From Desulforamulus aquiferis (GTDB taxonomy: Bacteria > Bacillota > Desulfotomaculia > Desulfotomaculales > Desulfotomaculaceae): a stretch of DNA of 57,419 nucleotides. This document shows positions 47,998 to 57,419 of this stretch, one piece after another; the first letter of the stretch is position 1, and each line of letters starts with the position of its first letter. Below the pieces are notes generated by a model. It was not told where the DNA came from, searched no databases, and saw nothing but the letters and a program-made list of their open reading frames with translations. The DNA is taken from positions 10,415 to 67,833 of the forward strand of contig AWVY01000031.1 of the NCBI GenBank assembly GCA_004143605.1. Direction: 5' to 3'. The position numbers were made by a program, and so were the translations under genes.

Positions 47998-50190
47998 TCA
48001 GCCGCCGGTGGAGGGATTTGGCTGGTGTCCTCCACAACAAGAATCATGATGGTGCCTTGGTGGGAGTGCTCTTGACCGACTTGCTCCTGCTTGATGGACA
48101 GCAGCCTTAAACTATTAAGGGTTACCAGTATGGTAGCACCCATATCAGCCAAAATGGCCAGCCATAGCGTCAACCAACCTGGGAATACGGCAAGTACTGC
48201 CAGGAGTTTAATGCCTATGGCAAAGGTAATATTTTGTTTAATCACCGACATGGTGGATCTGCCTAGCCTTACTGCAAAGGGAAGTTTAGCTAAATCATCA
48301 CCCATTAATACCATATCGGCAGTTTCCAAGGAAGTATCGCTACCGGCACCACCCATGGCAATACCCACGTTGGAGGCTGCCAGGCAGGGGCGTCATTGAT
48401 TCCGTCACCCACCATACCAACACTGGAGTACTCATTTCTGAGGGCCTGCACCGCCACAACCTTTTCCTGGGGCAGCAGGCTGGATTGGAAGCTATCTACA
48501 CCTGTTTGCTTAGCTATGACTGCCGCGGTTTGGGGATTGTCTCCGGTCAGCATTGTCACCGGGCTAATACCCAAGCTTTGCAGCTTAGCAACTGTTGCTG
48601 CAGCAGAGGATCTTACCTTATCTGAGAGGGCTATACAACCCATTACAATATTGTCCCTGGCCACCAGGATCACAGTATTGCCTCCGGCAACCAGAGTGGT
48701 TAGCTGTTCTTGCCAAACAGTCAGATCTATGTTTTTCTGCTGTAGTAGCCTTGGACTGCCAATTAATATAGTAGCATCTTCCACCCTTGCCCTTGCCCCA
48801 AGTCCCGTCAAAGCCGTGAAGTCTTGGGCTGGCCGAAGGGGCAGGTCATTTTCAACTGCCTTACGAACTATGGCCCTAGCCAAGGGATGCTCAGAATGAT
48901 ATTCAACTGAAGCTGCCAGGGAGAGGAGGTCCGACTCAGAAGCTCCCTGGCCGGGATATATCTTTGTTATTTCCGGGTGCCCCATGGTAAGGGTGCCGGT
49001 TTTATCAAAGGCCAGGGCCTTAATCCGGCCGATTTCCTCCAGATAAGCACCGCCTTTAACTAGCACCCCATGTCTGGCTGCATTGCCAATGCCGATACGA
49101 TGGCTACAGGCGTTGACACAACAAGTGCGCAGGGGCAGGAAACCACCAACAGGGCCAAACCCCTATAAATCCAAGGCTCCCAGGCTGGGCCAGGAAAAGG
49201 GGAGGTATGGTGACGATGAGGAAGGCAAGTCCTATGACCACTGGAGTATAGACGGCTGCAAAACGGTCAACAAAGGCCTGGGCCGGGGCGCGCTTAGCCT
49301 GGGCTTCCTCAACCAGGTGAATTATCCTGGATAGGGTGTTGTCCTGCACTAGTTTAGTTACTTTAAGCTCCAGACTGCCCTGCCCGTTAATGGTTCCTGC
49401 AAAAACTTCTTCACCAGGCCAAGGTCCACTGGGACTGATTCTCCGGTAATGGGGGCCTGATTAATGGATGAACGTCCTGAAGTGATTACACCATCCATAG
49501 GAATTTTTTCTCCGGGACGTACCAACAGCAAATCGCCAATGGCAATATCCTTTACAGGTAGATTTATTTCTTTCCCTTGCCTGAGGACCACCGCCGAATC
49601 AGGGGCCAGGGAAATAAGCTTTCTAATGGAGTTGCGGGCCCGGTCCATGGTATAGGACTCCAGGGCCTCACTTACAGAGAACAGAAAGGCCACAGTGGCA
49701 CCCTCGCTCCACTCGCCAATCAACACTGCCCCGGTAACAGCAACGCACATTAATACATTCATATCAAGCGCAGCCTGGATAAAGACAATACCGCCTTTTT
49801 GGCCACCGGCCAGCCCCCTACCACAATACATGCAAGATAGAAAAGCTTTGCGGCTGCTTCCAGACCAAAGGCGTAATGCAGCAGCCAGCCCAGTCCCACC
49901 AGCAGGCCAGCTATCCCACTAATGACCGCACGCCGGTTTTTCTCCCAAAAAGCCTGATTCTCCTCGGCATGATATTCTTCGGCTGGAATGGCTCTAACAC
50001 CGTCACGCCTAGCCTCATCGACAATGGTGCTAATCTGTACATTCCCCTGGATAGTGAGCTTCCCAGCAGTGAAGTTGAGGCTGGCCCTAGTTACCCCCGG
50101 CAGGGAGGAAAGGTGGCGTTCCAATTTGGCTGCGCAGTCAGCGCAGGATAAGCCCTCTAAACGATATTCTTGAACTGCCGAATTAGCCAT
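47998..50190 (-). CDS. cadA: P1B-type heavy-metal ATPase, CadA/ZntA type (about six frame breaks)
   Basis: About 732 aa; ATG 50190 behind AAGGAGGG, overlapping the arsR-type stop. N-terminal heavy-metal domain [12 protein letters not shown]. Membrane CPC motif [14 protein letters not shown] (after repair), GESVPV loop, phosphorylation site [10 protein letters not shown] motif [11 protein letters not shown] and [10 protein letters not shown]. Losses near 49768, 49420, 49165, 49093, 48390 and 48045. Repair of the last gives a short C-terminal tail HHDSCCGGH, a likely metal-binding end, stopping at 47998. Exports Zn, Cd or Pb. Confidence 0.92.
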
Positions 50191-50533
50191 GTATTTTTCC
50201 CTCCTTAAGGTGCTCAAAGGCAGCGTTGATAATTGCCGATACATGGTGATCGTCTATGTTGTAGTAAACAAATTTTCCTTCCTTTCGACTGGTAGCCAGA
50301 CCGATATTACGCAGGATGCGAAGGTGATGGGAGACGGCGGGCAATGTACACCCGGTGATCTCAGCCAAGTCACAAACACACAACTCTTCCTGGGCCAGGG
50401 CATAAATTATTTTTACCCTGGTTTCATCTGATAGGGCCTTAAATAGAGGGGCCAGCCTGGCGGCCTCCTCAACTGCTGGTTTAAGTTTTGTTGTCTTTTC
50501 ATGGTTCACACAAAATTCTTGACAGCGTTCCAT
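50183..50533 (-). CDS. cadC: ArsR/SmtB-family metal-sensing repressor, CadC-like
   Basis: 116 aa. Winged helix with FKALSDETRVKIIYAL, the alpha-3 metal motif ELCVCDLAEITG and recognition helix LPAVSHHLRILRNIGLA. N-terminal Cys in ERCQEFCVNH complete the CadC-type sensor site. Metal binding would release DNA and open the operon with cadA, whose start overlaps this stop by eight bases. Confidence 0.9.
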   Translation of the reverse strand: MERCQEFCVNHEKTTKLKPAVEEAARLAPLFKALSDETRVKIIYALAQEELCVCDLAEITGCTLPAVSHHLRILRNIGLATSRKEGKFVYYNIDDHHVSAIINAAFEHLKEGKIHG

Positions 50534-50686
50534 ATCTGATCACATCCTTTAAACGATTAAGTAAGTATTTAATTGTTATTTTTAGTATACACCCGTCTGC
50601 TGGAATATGTCACTACATTATTTTGGCTTTTTGGGAGCAAAATATATTTAATAAATTTAGGGACAATTTTGAAAACCATTTATCCA

Positions 50687-50716
50687 TTGACATACGAACA
50701 AATACAGGAATATAAT
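50687..50716 (+). promoter_or_regulatory. Promoter of the riboflavin operon
   Basis: TTGACA at 50687-50692, TATAAT at 50711-50716, spacer 18 bases. Transcription would start shortly before the riboswitch. Confidence 0.8.
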
Positions 50717-50738
50717 GTTATTAACTTAATAGCGATAC

Positions 50739-50857
50739 AACCTTCAGGGTTAGGTGAAATTCCTTACCGGCGGTATGGCTTAGGCCGAGCCCGCGAGCCC
50801 GCAAGGCAGATCTGGTGAAATGCCAGGGCCGACAGTAAGTCTGGATGGGAGAAGGTT
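50739..50857 (+). ncRNA. FMN riboswitch (RFN element)
   Basis: The conserved RFN blocks are all visible in order: TTCAGGGTTAGGTGAAATTC, CTTACCGGCGGTA, AGCCCGCGAGCC, GGTGAAATGCCAG, GCCGACAGTAAGTCTGGATG and GAGAAGG closing the first helix with CCTTC. It senses FMN and controls ribD-ribE-ribBA-ribH. Confidence 0.96.
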
Positions 50858-50916
50858 TTTGTTATTCCTGTCAAATTAGTCATATTTGTCAGGCTATTTC
50901 TCCTTTGTCTTTTTAT

Positions 50917-50946
50917 ACCCTGGTTGTAAACCAGGGTTTTTATTTT
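50917..50946 (+). terminator. Riboswitch-controlled terminator
   Basis: Stem ACCCTGG/CCAGGGT with TTTTTATTTTT behind it, between the RFN element and ribD. FMN binding should favour this hairpin. Confidence 0.88.
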
Positions 50947-50969
50947 TGCCGGCGGGAGATGAACTAGAA

Positions 50970-52099
50970 TTGGATCAGGACAAGTATTACATGCAAATGG
51001 CCCTTGATTTGGCAGCCAGTGCCAGGGGACGGACCAGTCCCAATCCTATGGTAGGGTCAGTAATAGTTAAAGATGGGGAAATTGTGGGTAAGGGGTATCA
51101 TGCCAGGGCAGGCAGTGCCCATGCAGAGGTGGTGGCCCTGGCTGACGCCGGTGATAGAGCAAAGTCTGCCACGGTCTATGTAACCCTGGAACCCTGTTGT
51201 CACCACGGCAGAACTGGTCCCTGCACCGAGGCATTGCTGAAGGCGGGGGTAAAAAAGGTTGTAGTAGCCATGAAAGACCCCAATCCCCTGGTGGCAGGCA
51301 AGGGAATTTCCATTTTGGAGCAGGCGGGAGTTACAGTAGTATCCGGAGTATTAGAGCAAGAGGCAATTAAGCTCAACGAGGTATTCTTAAAATACATAAC
51401 CACCAGGCGTCCATTTGTGGTATTAAAGGCAGCCACCAGTCTAGATGGAAAATTGCCACTGCCGGCGGTGAGTCCAAATGGATTACAGGTGAGGCGGCCA
51501 GGCAGCAGGGACACAGGCTAAGGGACATATATGATGCTATCCTGGTAGGGGTAAATACTGTCTTGACGGATGATCCTTCCTTGACAGCCAGACTACCGGA
51601 AGGCCGGGGCAGGGACCCCATCAGAGTAATTGTGGATAGCACCGCCCGGACACCTACCGCTGCTAAAATATTGCTCCAGGAGTCAGCGGCCTATACTATT
51701 ATAGCCACCACTGAAGCGGCTCCAGTGGAGCGCAGGGCCAGCTTAATGGCGGCGGGGGCCGAAGTAATAGTAGTACCTGGTCCCGGACCCACCGTTGATT
51801 TGGTAAAGCTTATGGAAATCCTGGGGGAGAAGGAAATATCCAGCGTATTAATTGAAGGCGGGGGCAAGGTTAACGGCTCGGCTCTGTCCGCCGGAATTGT
51901 TGATAAGGTGGCCTGGTTTATCGCACCAACCATCATAGGTGGTGACGATGCCCCGGGACCCGTAAGGGGACCAGGAATTAAAGGCTTGGGGGATGCTACC
52001 AGACTATATAATTTATCCTTTGAAGGCTTGGGTAGCGATATTTATATAACAGGATATACCACAGAAAGGGTGGTAAAATATCTTTACCGGAATAGTTGA
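50970..52099 (+). CDS. ribD: Riboflavin deaminase/reductase RibD (one frame break)
   Basis: About 376 aa from TTG 50970 (MDQDKYYMQMALDLA), GGGAG upstream. N-terminal deaminase: SPNPMVGSVIV, zinc site HAEVVAL and TLEPCCHHGRTGPC. C-terminal reductase: VLKAATSLDGKIA, GVNTVLTDDPSLTAR, LIEGGGKVNGS. One base lost near 51468. It runs 20 bases into ribE. Converts the GTP-derived pyrimidine in two steps. Confidence 0.94.
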
Positions 52100-52732
52100 G
52101 GAAATTGGTACACTAAAGGCATATCAAAGGGGCCGGATTCAGCCAAGCTGCACATCCTGGCCAGTACAGTATTATCCGATGTCCGAATTGGCGACAGTAT
52201 TGCGGTAAACGGTGTCTGCCTGACGGTAACTACCTTTGGCGAAGGAGTCTTTACCGCCGATGTTATGGCAGAAACCCTGGCTAAAACTAACCTCCGGGAA
52301 CTGCGGCCAGGCAGTAAAGTAAATTTGGAGCGAGCCTTGAGAATGGGCGATAGGCTTGGCGGACATATGGTTTCCGGCCATGTTGACGGGGTTGGCAGCA
52401 TTGTAGGATTAGAAAGACATGATATTGCCACAATTGTTACCCTTCAGGCCCCGGAACAAGTTATGAGATACATCATTAAAAAGGGCTCGGTGGCCATTGA
52501 TGGAACCAGCCTGACAGTTGTTGATTTTGAACAGGATAAATTCCAAGTCTCCCTTATTCCCCATACCGCCCAGGCCACGGTGCTGGGCAGCAAGAAGATA
52601 GGGGAATCGGTAAATCTGGAATCAGATGTGCTGGGGAAATATATTGAGAGACTGCTTCAGTCCAGGGAGGACAAGGGAACCAGGCAGAGCAAGCTGAGCA
52701 TGGAATTTTTATCGGCCAATGGATTTTTGTAA
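52080..52732 (+). CDS. ribE: Riboflavin synthase alpha chain (one frame break, unusual start)
   Basis: About 217 aa. The protein should begin [10 protein letters not shown]; at this place the sequence reads ATC, not ATG, with AGGGTGG seven bases upstream. One base is lost near 52119. The two lumazine-binding repeats are visible: [10 protein letters not shown] and [12 protein letters not shown], then [11 protein letters not shown] and the end. Makes riboflavin from two lumazines. Confidence 0.9.
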
Positions 52733-52746
52733 GGGAGGAACTAAAG

Positions 52747-53921
52747 GTGACATTCAAATTTAATACCATTGAAGAGGCAATCGAAGATATAAGGAACGGA
52801 AAAATAGTAGTGGTGGTGGATGACGAGGACAGGGAAAACGAGGGAGATTTGGTCATGGCTGCTGAAATGGCCACCCCCGAGGCCGTTAACTTTATGGCCA
52901 CCCATGGCAGGGGCTTAATATGTATGCCTATCTGGGGTGATCGGCTTGATGAATTAAAGCTGCCAGCCATGGTTACCAACAACACCGACCCCCATGGTAC
53001 AGCCTTTACCGTATCGGTGGATGCCATGGAATGCACCACCGGCATCTCGGCAGGAGAAAGGGCTTTGACCATCCAAAAAATGTTAGACCCAACAGCCAAG
53101 CCAGAAGATTTAAGACGCCCCGGACATATATTTCCCCTGCGGGCTAAGGACGGCGGTGTTCTGGTAAGAACCGGCCATACTGAGGCAGGAGTGGACCTGG
53201 CCAGACTGGCGGGACTAAAGCCAGCCTCGGTAATCTGTGAAATAATGAAAGAAGACGGCACCATGGCCAGGGTTCCTGAGCTGATTGAGTTTTGTAAGGC
53301 TCATGATCTAAAGCTAATCACCATAGCTGACTTAATAAAATATCGTAGACGCCATGAAAAGTTTGTTCGCAGGTGGAATCGGCTAAAATGCCCACCAAAT
53401 ACGGGGATTTCACCGCCGTAGGCTATGAAAGTCTGGTGGATGGCAAAGGACATATGGCCATGGTTAAGGGTGACTTAACCAGTGTGGAAGCACCCCTGGT
53501 AAGGGTACACTCCGAGTGCTTAACGGGTGATGTATTTGGTTCCTGCCGTTGTGATTGTGGCGACCAATTGGCCAAAGCCATGCAGGCCATAGAGAATGAA
53601 GGGGTTGGTGTGCTCCTTTACATGAGACAAGAGGGCCGTGGTATAGGCCTGTTGAATAAAATAAGGGCATACAAGCTGCAGGACATGGGTGCGGATACCG
53701 TTGAGGCTAACCTTGCCCTGGGTTTCCCGGCAGATTTAAGGGACTATGGCATTGGCGCCCAGATACTAACAGATTTGGGCCTGACCAAGATTAGAATCCT
53801 AACAAATAACCCCAGGAAAATAGCCGGTCTTGAGGGCTATGGATTGGAAATAGTGGGCAGGTACCCATTGAAATTGCCGCCGGGCAGGCCAATGAAAGAT
53901 ATCTTAGCACAAAAAATGTAA
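52747..53921 (+). CDS. ribBA: Bifunctional DHBP synthase / GTP cyclohydrolase II (one frame break)
   Basis: About 391 aa, GTG. N-terminal RibB (1-200): [41 protein letters not shown]-terminal Rib[21 protein letters not shown] with the zinc Cys, and [14 protein letters not shown]. One base lost near 53371 between the domains. Supplies both branches of riboflavin synthesis. Confidence 0.95.
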
Positions 53922-54010
53922 GCTTGGACATTTGTTAAACATGAATGAGAGGAAAAAGCCCGTTAACGAATAATTCATAGAAAATATCATAACAGGAGGA
54001 GAAGTAGGAG

Positions 54011-54475
54011 ATGCCAAAAGTATTTGAAGGACATTTAGTGGGACAGGGACTAAAGTTTGGTATTGTGGTAGGCCGTTTTAATGAGTTCATCACCAATAAG
54101 CTGCTGGGTGGGGCCTTGGATGCCCTGGTACGACACGGGGTTGACGACCAGGATATTGAAGTAGCCTGGGTTCCAGGTGCCTATGAAATTCCCCTGGTGG
54201 CCAAGCGGATGGCTGATTTAGGCAGATACGATGCGGTAATATGTCTAGGTGCCATTATCAGAGGGGCCACACCACACTTTGACTATGTGGCCGCTGAGGT
54301 TTCCAAGGGAGTGGCCAAGGTGGGTCTTGATAGCAACATGCCCGTAGTATTCGGTGTATTAACCACAGATACCATCGAGCAAGCCATTGAGCGGGCAGGC
54401 ACCAAAGCCGGCAACAAGGGCTGGGATTCGGCCAACACTGCCTTGGAAATGGCTAATCTACTTAAAACCTTTTAA
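54011..54475 (+). CDS. ribH: 6,7-dimethyl-8-ribityllumazine synthase
   Basis: 154 aa, intact, ATG behind AGGAGG. Motifs [43 protein letters not shown] with the catalytic His, and [12 protein letters not shown]. Last gene of the riboflavin operon. Forms an icosahedral or pentameric shell in most species. Confidence 0.97.
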   Translation: MPKVFEGHLVGQGLKFGIVVGRFNEFITNKLLGGALDALVRHGVDDQDIEVAWVPGAYEIPLVAKRMADLGRYDAVICLGAIIRGATPHFDYVAAEVSKGVAKVGLDSNMPVVFGVLTTDTIEQAIERAGTKAGNKGWDSANTALEMANLLKTF

Positions 54476-54493
54476 CTCAAGAAAGCATATTAA

Positions 54494-54522
54494 AAGCCCG
54501 AAGAAGGACATCTTCGGGCTTT
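54494..54522 (+). terminator. Terminator of the riboflavin operon
   Basis: AAAGCCCGAAGA/TCTTCGGGCTTT stem with a six-base loop. Confidence 0.85.
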
Positions 54523-54544
54523 GCCATACCTGGCAGGGAAAGAA

Positions 54545-54569
54545 TAAAACGGCCTATTGGCCGCTTTAT
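54545..54569 (-). terminator. Terminator of rpmB
   Basis: On minus AAGCGGCC-aata-GGCCGTTTT, 51 bases after the rpmB stop. Confidence 0.75.
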
Positions 54570-54619
54570 AAATACCATAAGGGTTATTAGTTAATAAAAT
54601 TTAAAACTCCACGGTGCAA

Positions 54620-54808
54620 CTAAATAGCCCGCTGGACTTTGCCGCTCCGGAGACAACGAGTGCATACCATGATCCTCTTAGGAGAACCATTAATTACGGC
54701 CTTTACCCTTTGTAAGTTGGGGGACCAGGTACGTTTTGTCCGGATGTGGGAGTGGCTCAGCTTAATACCCACAGAAACGCCTTTATTGCAAATCTCGCAT
54801 GTGGCCAT
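54620..54808 (-). CDS. rpmB: 50S ribosomal protein bL28
   Basis: 62 aa; ATG 54808 behind AAAGGAGGTG is clearly the start, not the longer open frame. Zinc-type bL28: MATCEICNKG and MVCTRCLRSGK give the four Cys. HSHIRTKRTWSPNLQRVK is the conserved core. Confidence 0.97.
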   Translation of the reverse strand: MATCEICNKGVSVGIKLSHSHIRTKRTWSPNLQRVKAVINGSPKRIMVCTRCLRSGKVQRAI

Positions 54809-54995
54809 TGTTACACCTCCTTTAGCGACACCAAAAACCATATGTCAAAGTTACTCTCATAATCTCACTAGGTTAGTATACCACAAATATAGGTAAAATC
54901 AAACGAAATTTTCTAATGGGCAAGGCCATCTGCTAAGAATTTATATGGAAACATATGTTCCGAGACCCGTTTTGTGGTAAAATATACGGAGAATT

Positions 54996-57071
54996 TTGAG
55001 CACCGCTTGCGGAGGTGTATCTTTAGTGGACCTGCAAAGATCTGTGCAATTTCTAAAGGGTGTCGGTCCTGGTCGAGGGAAGCAGTTGGAAAGGCTAGGG
55101 ATTATTAAAATCTGGGACCTGCTATATCATTTTCCCAGGGACTATCAGGACAGGAGCCTGATCAAACCTGCCCATTCCTTTAGCCAGGGTGACCTGGCCA
55201 CTGTAAAGGGGACTGTAATTGCCGGACAGGAATCCAAACCCAGAAGGGACTTACAATTACCAAGCTGACCCTGCAAGAAGGGGGAGGGACCTTCTATGCA
55301 GTGTGGTTTAACCAGCCTTATATTAAAAAGCAGTATCCACCAGGAAAAAAGCTACTCATCACCGGCAAAATGGACCGGGGGTTTGGTGTTCCTCAGATAC
55401 AGGTAACAGACCATGAAGTGCTGGACGGTGAAGAGGGTCTGCACAGCGGCAGAATAGTACCTGTTTACCCATCTACCGAAAACGTCAGCCAGAGGTTTTT
55501 TAGGACTGCCATCATGGCGATATTGCGGGAAAGCGGGACGAAATAAAAGAGTTTCTTCCCGATAGAATTTTAGATCAGTACAATATGCCCTGCCTGCCGG
55601 AGGCCTATATGAGGTTCATTTTCCAGAAAGCATGGAATCCCTCAATAGGGCAAAGAAAAGGCTAATCTTTGAAGAATTCTTTTTATTCCAAATTGGTATA
55701 GGCCTGCAGAGGTGTAAAAATACCAGGCAGGAAAAGCTCCATGCATATGAGAAACTAAGCTGCAGGATTGCTTTTAAAGGAACTACCCTTCCAATTGACC
55801 TCAGCACAAGGGAGAGTTTGGCAGGAAATTGAGGCTGATTTAGATTCTCCTTATCCCATGAACAGGCTTTTGCAGGGGGATGTTGGGGCAGGCAAGACAA
55901 TCATAGCCGCCCTGGCCTTGGCAAAGGCGCCGGAGCCGGACAACAAAGCTGCCTGATGGCCCCCACTGAACTGCTGGCAGAGCAGCATTCCCGAACCATC
56001 AAAAGGCTGTTGGAGCCACTTAGTATCAGGGTAGAATTTCTTTCTGGAGGGAGCAGAAAAGGCAAACAGAAAATATTGGAGGATATTTCGACCGGACAAG
56101 TTCAAGTGGTGGTGGGAACCCATGCCTTGATCCAGGACCAAGTGACTTTTAAAAACCTAACCCTGGTGGTGGTTGATGAGCAGCACAGGTTCGGTGTCCG
56201 ACAAAGGGCGGCTCTCCAAGACAAAGGGCATAAGCCCGACATTCTGGTAATGACGGCCACCCCTATTCCCAGAACCCTTGCCCTAACACTATACGGGGAT
56301 CTAAATATTTCGGTAATTGATATGCTGCCCCCAGGCAGACAGCAAATCAAAACCCATCATTTAAGCTTAACCCAGGCAGGCAAAGCGTGGGCCTAATAAA
56401 GAAAGAAGCCGAGCAGGGCAGGCAATCCTACGTGGTTTGCCCCTGGTAGAGGAATCGGAAAAAATAGATACCCAGGCTGCCATTGATTTGTTTGATAGAC
56501 TACAAAAGGCCCTGGCCAACTTTTCCGTGGGACTCCTGCATGGAAGAATGAAAGCCCCGGAGAAAGAAGCAATCATGGGTGATTTCCGTATGGGAAAGCT
56601 GGACGTACTGGTTTCTACCACTGTCATTGAGGTAGGTGTTGATGTGCCTAATGCTACGGTTATGGTGGTCTGGGACGCCAGAGATTTGGCCTGGCTCAAC
56701 TCCATCAGCTTAGGGGAAGGGTTGGCCGGGGAAGTCAACAGTCCTACTGCATTCTGGTAGCCGATCCCGTTACCCAGGAAGCCAAGGAACGCATAGCCGC
56801 CATGTGCCGCACCCAGGACGGCTTTATCCTGGCCGAGGAAGACCTAAAAATAAGAGGCCCCGGAGAGTTTTTCGGAACCAGACAATCTGGTCTACCCGAA
56901 TTTAAACTGGCCGACCTAGTCAGGGACAGGCAGCAGGTGGAACACGCCCGCCGGGAAGCAGAAGAATTGCTCAAAGCTGACCCCGAACTAAGAAACCCAG
57001 CCAACCGAGACCTCCTCGACCACTTCGCCTCCCGCTTCCCAGATTTTGCTCGGTACAGCGATATCAGCTAG
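54996..57071 (+). CDS. recG: ATP-dependent DNA helicase RecG (about nine frame breaks)
   Basis: About 694 aa, TTG start (a second TTG/GTG nearby is possible). Wedge domain: [31 protein letters not shown]. Helicase part: Walker [46 protein letters not shown] and RGRVGRG (after repair). Breaks near 55245, 55540, 55609, two at 55757-55768, 55953, 56383, 56437 and 56675. Rescues stalled forks and branch-migrates Holliday junctions. The break density is the highest in the window. Confidence 0.94.
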
Positions 57072-57202
57072 GCCAGCTACTACTCTGGAATACTCTGTCC
57101 ATGAGAAGTTAAATCGGTTACTTGACGCATTAGAGAAATAAGGTCTAAATAAGGTATCATCTGATAATAATACTATCGGGAAATCGTAGGGAGGTGTTAA
57201 GT

Positions 57203-57370
57203 ATGACTAAGAAAAAGACAAAAGAAACATTAGAAATTACCGGGAAGGTAAAAGACGGTGAAATAAAGCCCCCAAAAGTTGATAAGCCATCCAATTGTCA
57301 AAATGAAATTGTTGAGGAAGCTATAAGAAAAGCTAAAGAGTTGCTTAAAAATAATGACAGAATGAGTTGA
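57203..57370 (+). CDS. Small hypothetical protein, 55 aa
   Basis: ATG behind GGGAGGTG. Lys/Glu-rich, starting TKKKTKETLEITGKVKDGEIK and ending in a helix EAIRKAKELLKNN. No family recognised; a terminator follows 10 bases on, supporting a real gene. No cysteine pair or membrane segment. Confidence 0.6.
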   Translation: MTKKKTKETLEITGKVKDGEIKPPKVDKPSNCQNEIVEEAIRKAKELLKNNDRMS

Positions 57371-57380
57371 TAGATAATAA

Positions 57381-57410
57381 TGCCCAGCCGTGTGTTGGGC
57401 TTTTTATTTT
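57381..57410 (+). terminator. Terminator after the 55 aa gene
   Basis: GCCCA/TGGGC stem with an eight-base loop, then TTTTTATTTT. Confidence 0.82.
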
Positions 57411-57419
57411 GAAAATGTG

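Noticed and set aside
48396..48899. 167 aa plus-strand open frame
   Set aside because: Antisense shadow of the heavy-metal ATPase.
50551..50578. Possible CadC operator ATTAAGTAAGTATTTAAT upstream of the ArsR-type gene
   Set aside because: Arms are only five A/T bases in an AT-rich region; not distinctive enough to annotate, though an operator is expected here.
52554..53264. 236 aa minus-strand open frame
   Set aside because: Antisense shadow of ribE and ribBA.
471..57071. Pseudogenisation or programmed frameshifting as the cause of the many frame changes
   Set aside because: Too many essential genes are hit, motifs are intact on both sides, and no slippery-site-plus-pseudoknot pattern recurs. 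Sequence error is simpler.
1..57419. CRISPR array, prophage, complete insertion sequence or rRNA operon
   Set aside because: No regularly spaced repeats, no transposase, integrase or phage structural gene, and no rRNA sequence were found on either strand.

Overview
The window comes from a low-to-moderate GC, spore-forming Firmicute. A Desulfotomaculum-like member of the Peptococcaceae is the best guess, but genus is not proven. The basis is DegS/DegU, a DnaD-type protein, small Gly-rich YjcZ-like peptides, a LysM/SleB cell-wall hydrolase, PduL plus AckA, and strong GGAGG ribosome-binding sites before most genes. There is no rRNA, CRISPR array, phage or complete insertion sequence. Two proline tRNAs are present (UGG on minus, CGG on plus).

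The dominant technical feature is about 70 apparent single-base frame disruptions. Nearly all are one-base losses, and they hit 36 of the genes, including recG, ribD, ribBA, pstC, pstA, ackA and ilvE. When they are corrected, every broken gene returns to the normal length and motif set of its family. I therefore annotate each as one CDS with the break positions noted, and read the breaks as sequence or assembly error, not decay.

Layout. 1-3.2 kb: Hpt domain, ilvE, small hypothetical genes, Gly-rich peptides and tRNA-Pro. 3.5-7.9 kb: a membrane-anchored phosphodiesterase-fold protein with eroded metal ligands, a nitrite/sulfite reductase-like protein, and DegSU. 8.0-10.9 kb: pstSCA behind a four-repeat Pho box. 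11-16.5 kb: DnaD-like protein, LysM-SleB hydrolase, a LysM-superoxide dismutase fusion, a lipobox-bearing penicillin-binding protein, and a zinc-ribbon peptide. 16.6-26.9 kb: tRNA-Pro, then a BCCT transporter, two thioredoxin-like proteins, an EamA exporter, two divergent 670-680 aa phosphodiesterase-superfamily enzymes, and a thioredoxin reductase fused to a cysteine-less thioredoxin fold. Three copies of the palindrome TATACCGGTATA tie the BCCT gene to the two enzymes. 27-38.5 kb: a KdgR-like IclR regulon for a sugar acid (TRAP transporter, two dehydrogenases, KDG kinase, KDPG aldolase, 2-hydroxyacid dehydrogenase, two DapA-family lyases, AEC permease) with four GAAAC-N3-GTTTC operators.

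38.8-44.6 kb: ribose operon rbsRKDACB on minus, with two LacI-type operators. 44.8-47.7 kb: EcsC-family protein, then pduL-ackA for acetyl-CoA to acetate. 48-50.5 kb: ArsR/CadC repressor and CadA/ZntA-type ATPase. 50.7-54.5 kb: riboflavin operon ribD-ribE-ribBA-ribH under an FMN riboswitch. 54.6-57.4 kb: rpmB (minus), recG and a small hypothetical gene.

The most promising undescribed unit is the TATACCGGTATA group: a quaternary-amine-type transporter, two cytosolic phosphohydrolase-fold enzymes and a dedicated thioredoxin system. Its substrate cannot be read from the sequence. The sugar-acid region reads as a complete import, oxidation, phosphorylation and aldol-cleavage route.
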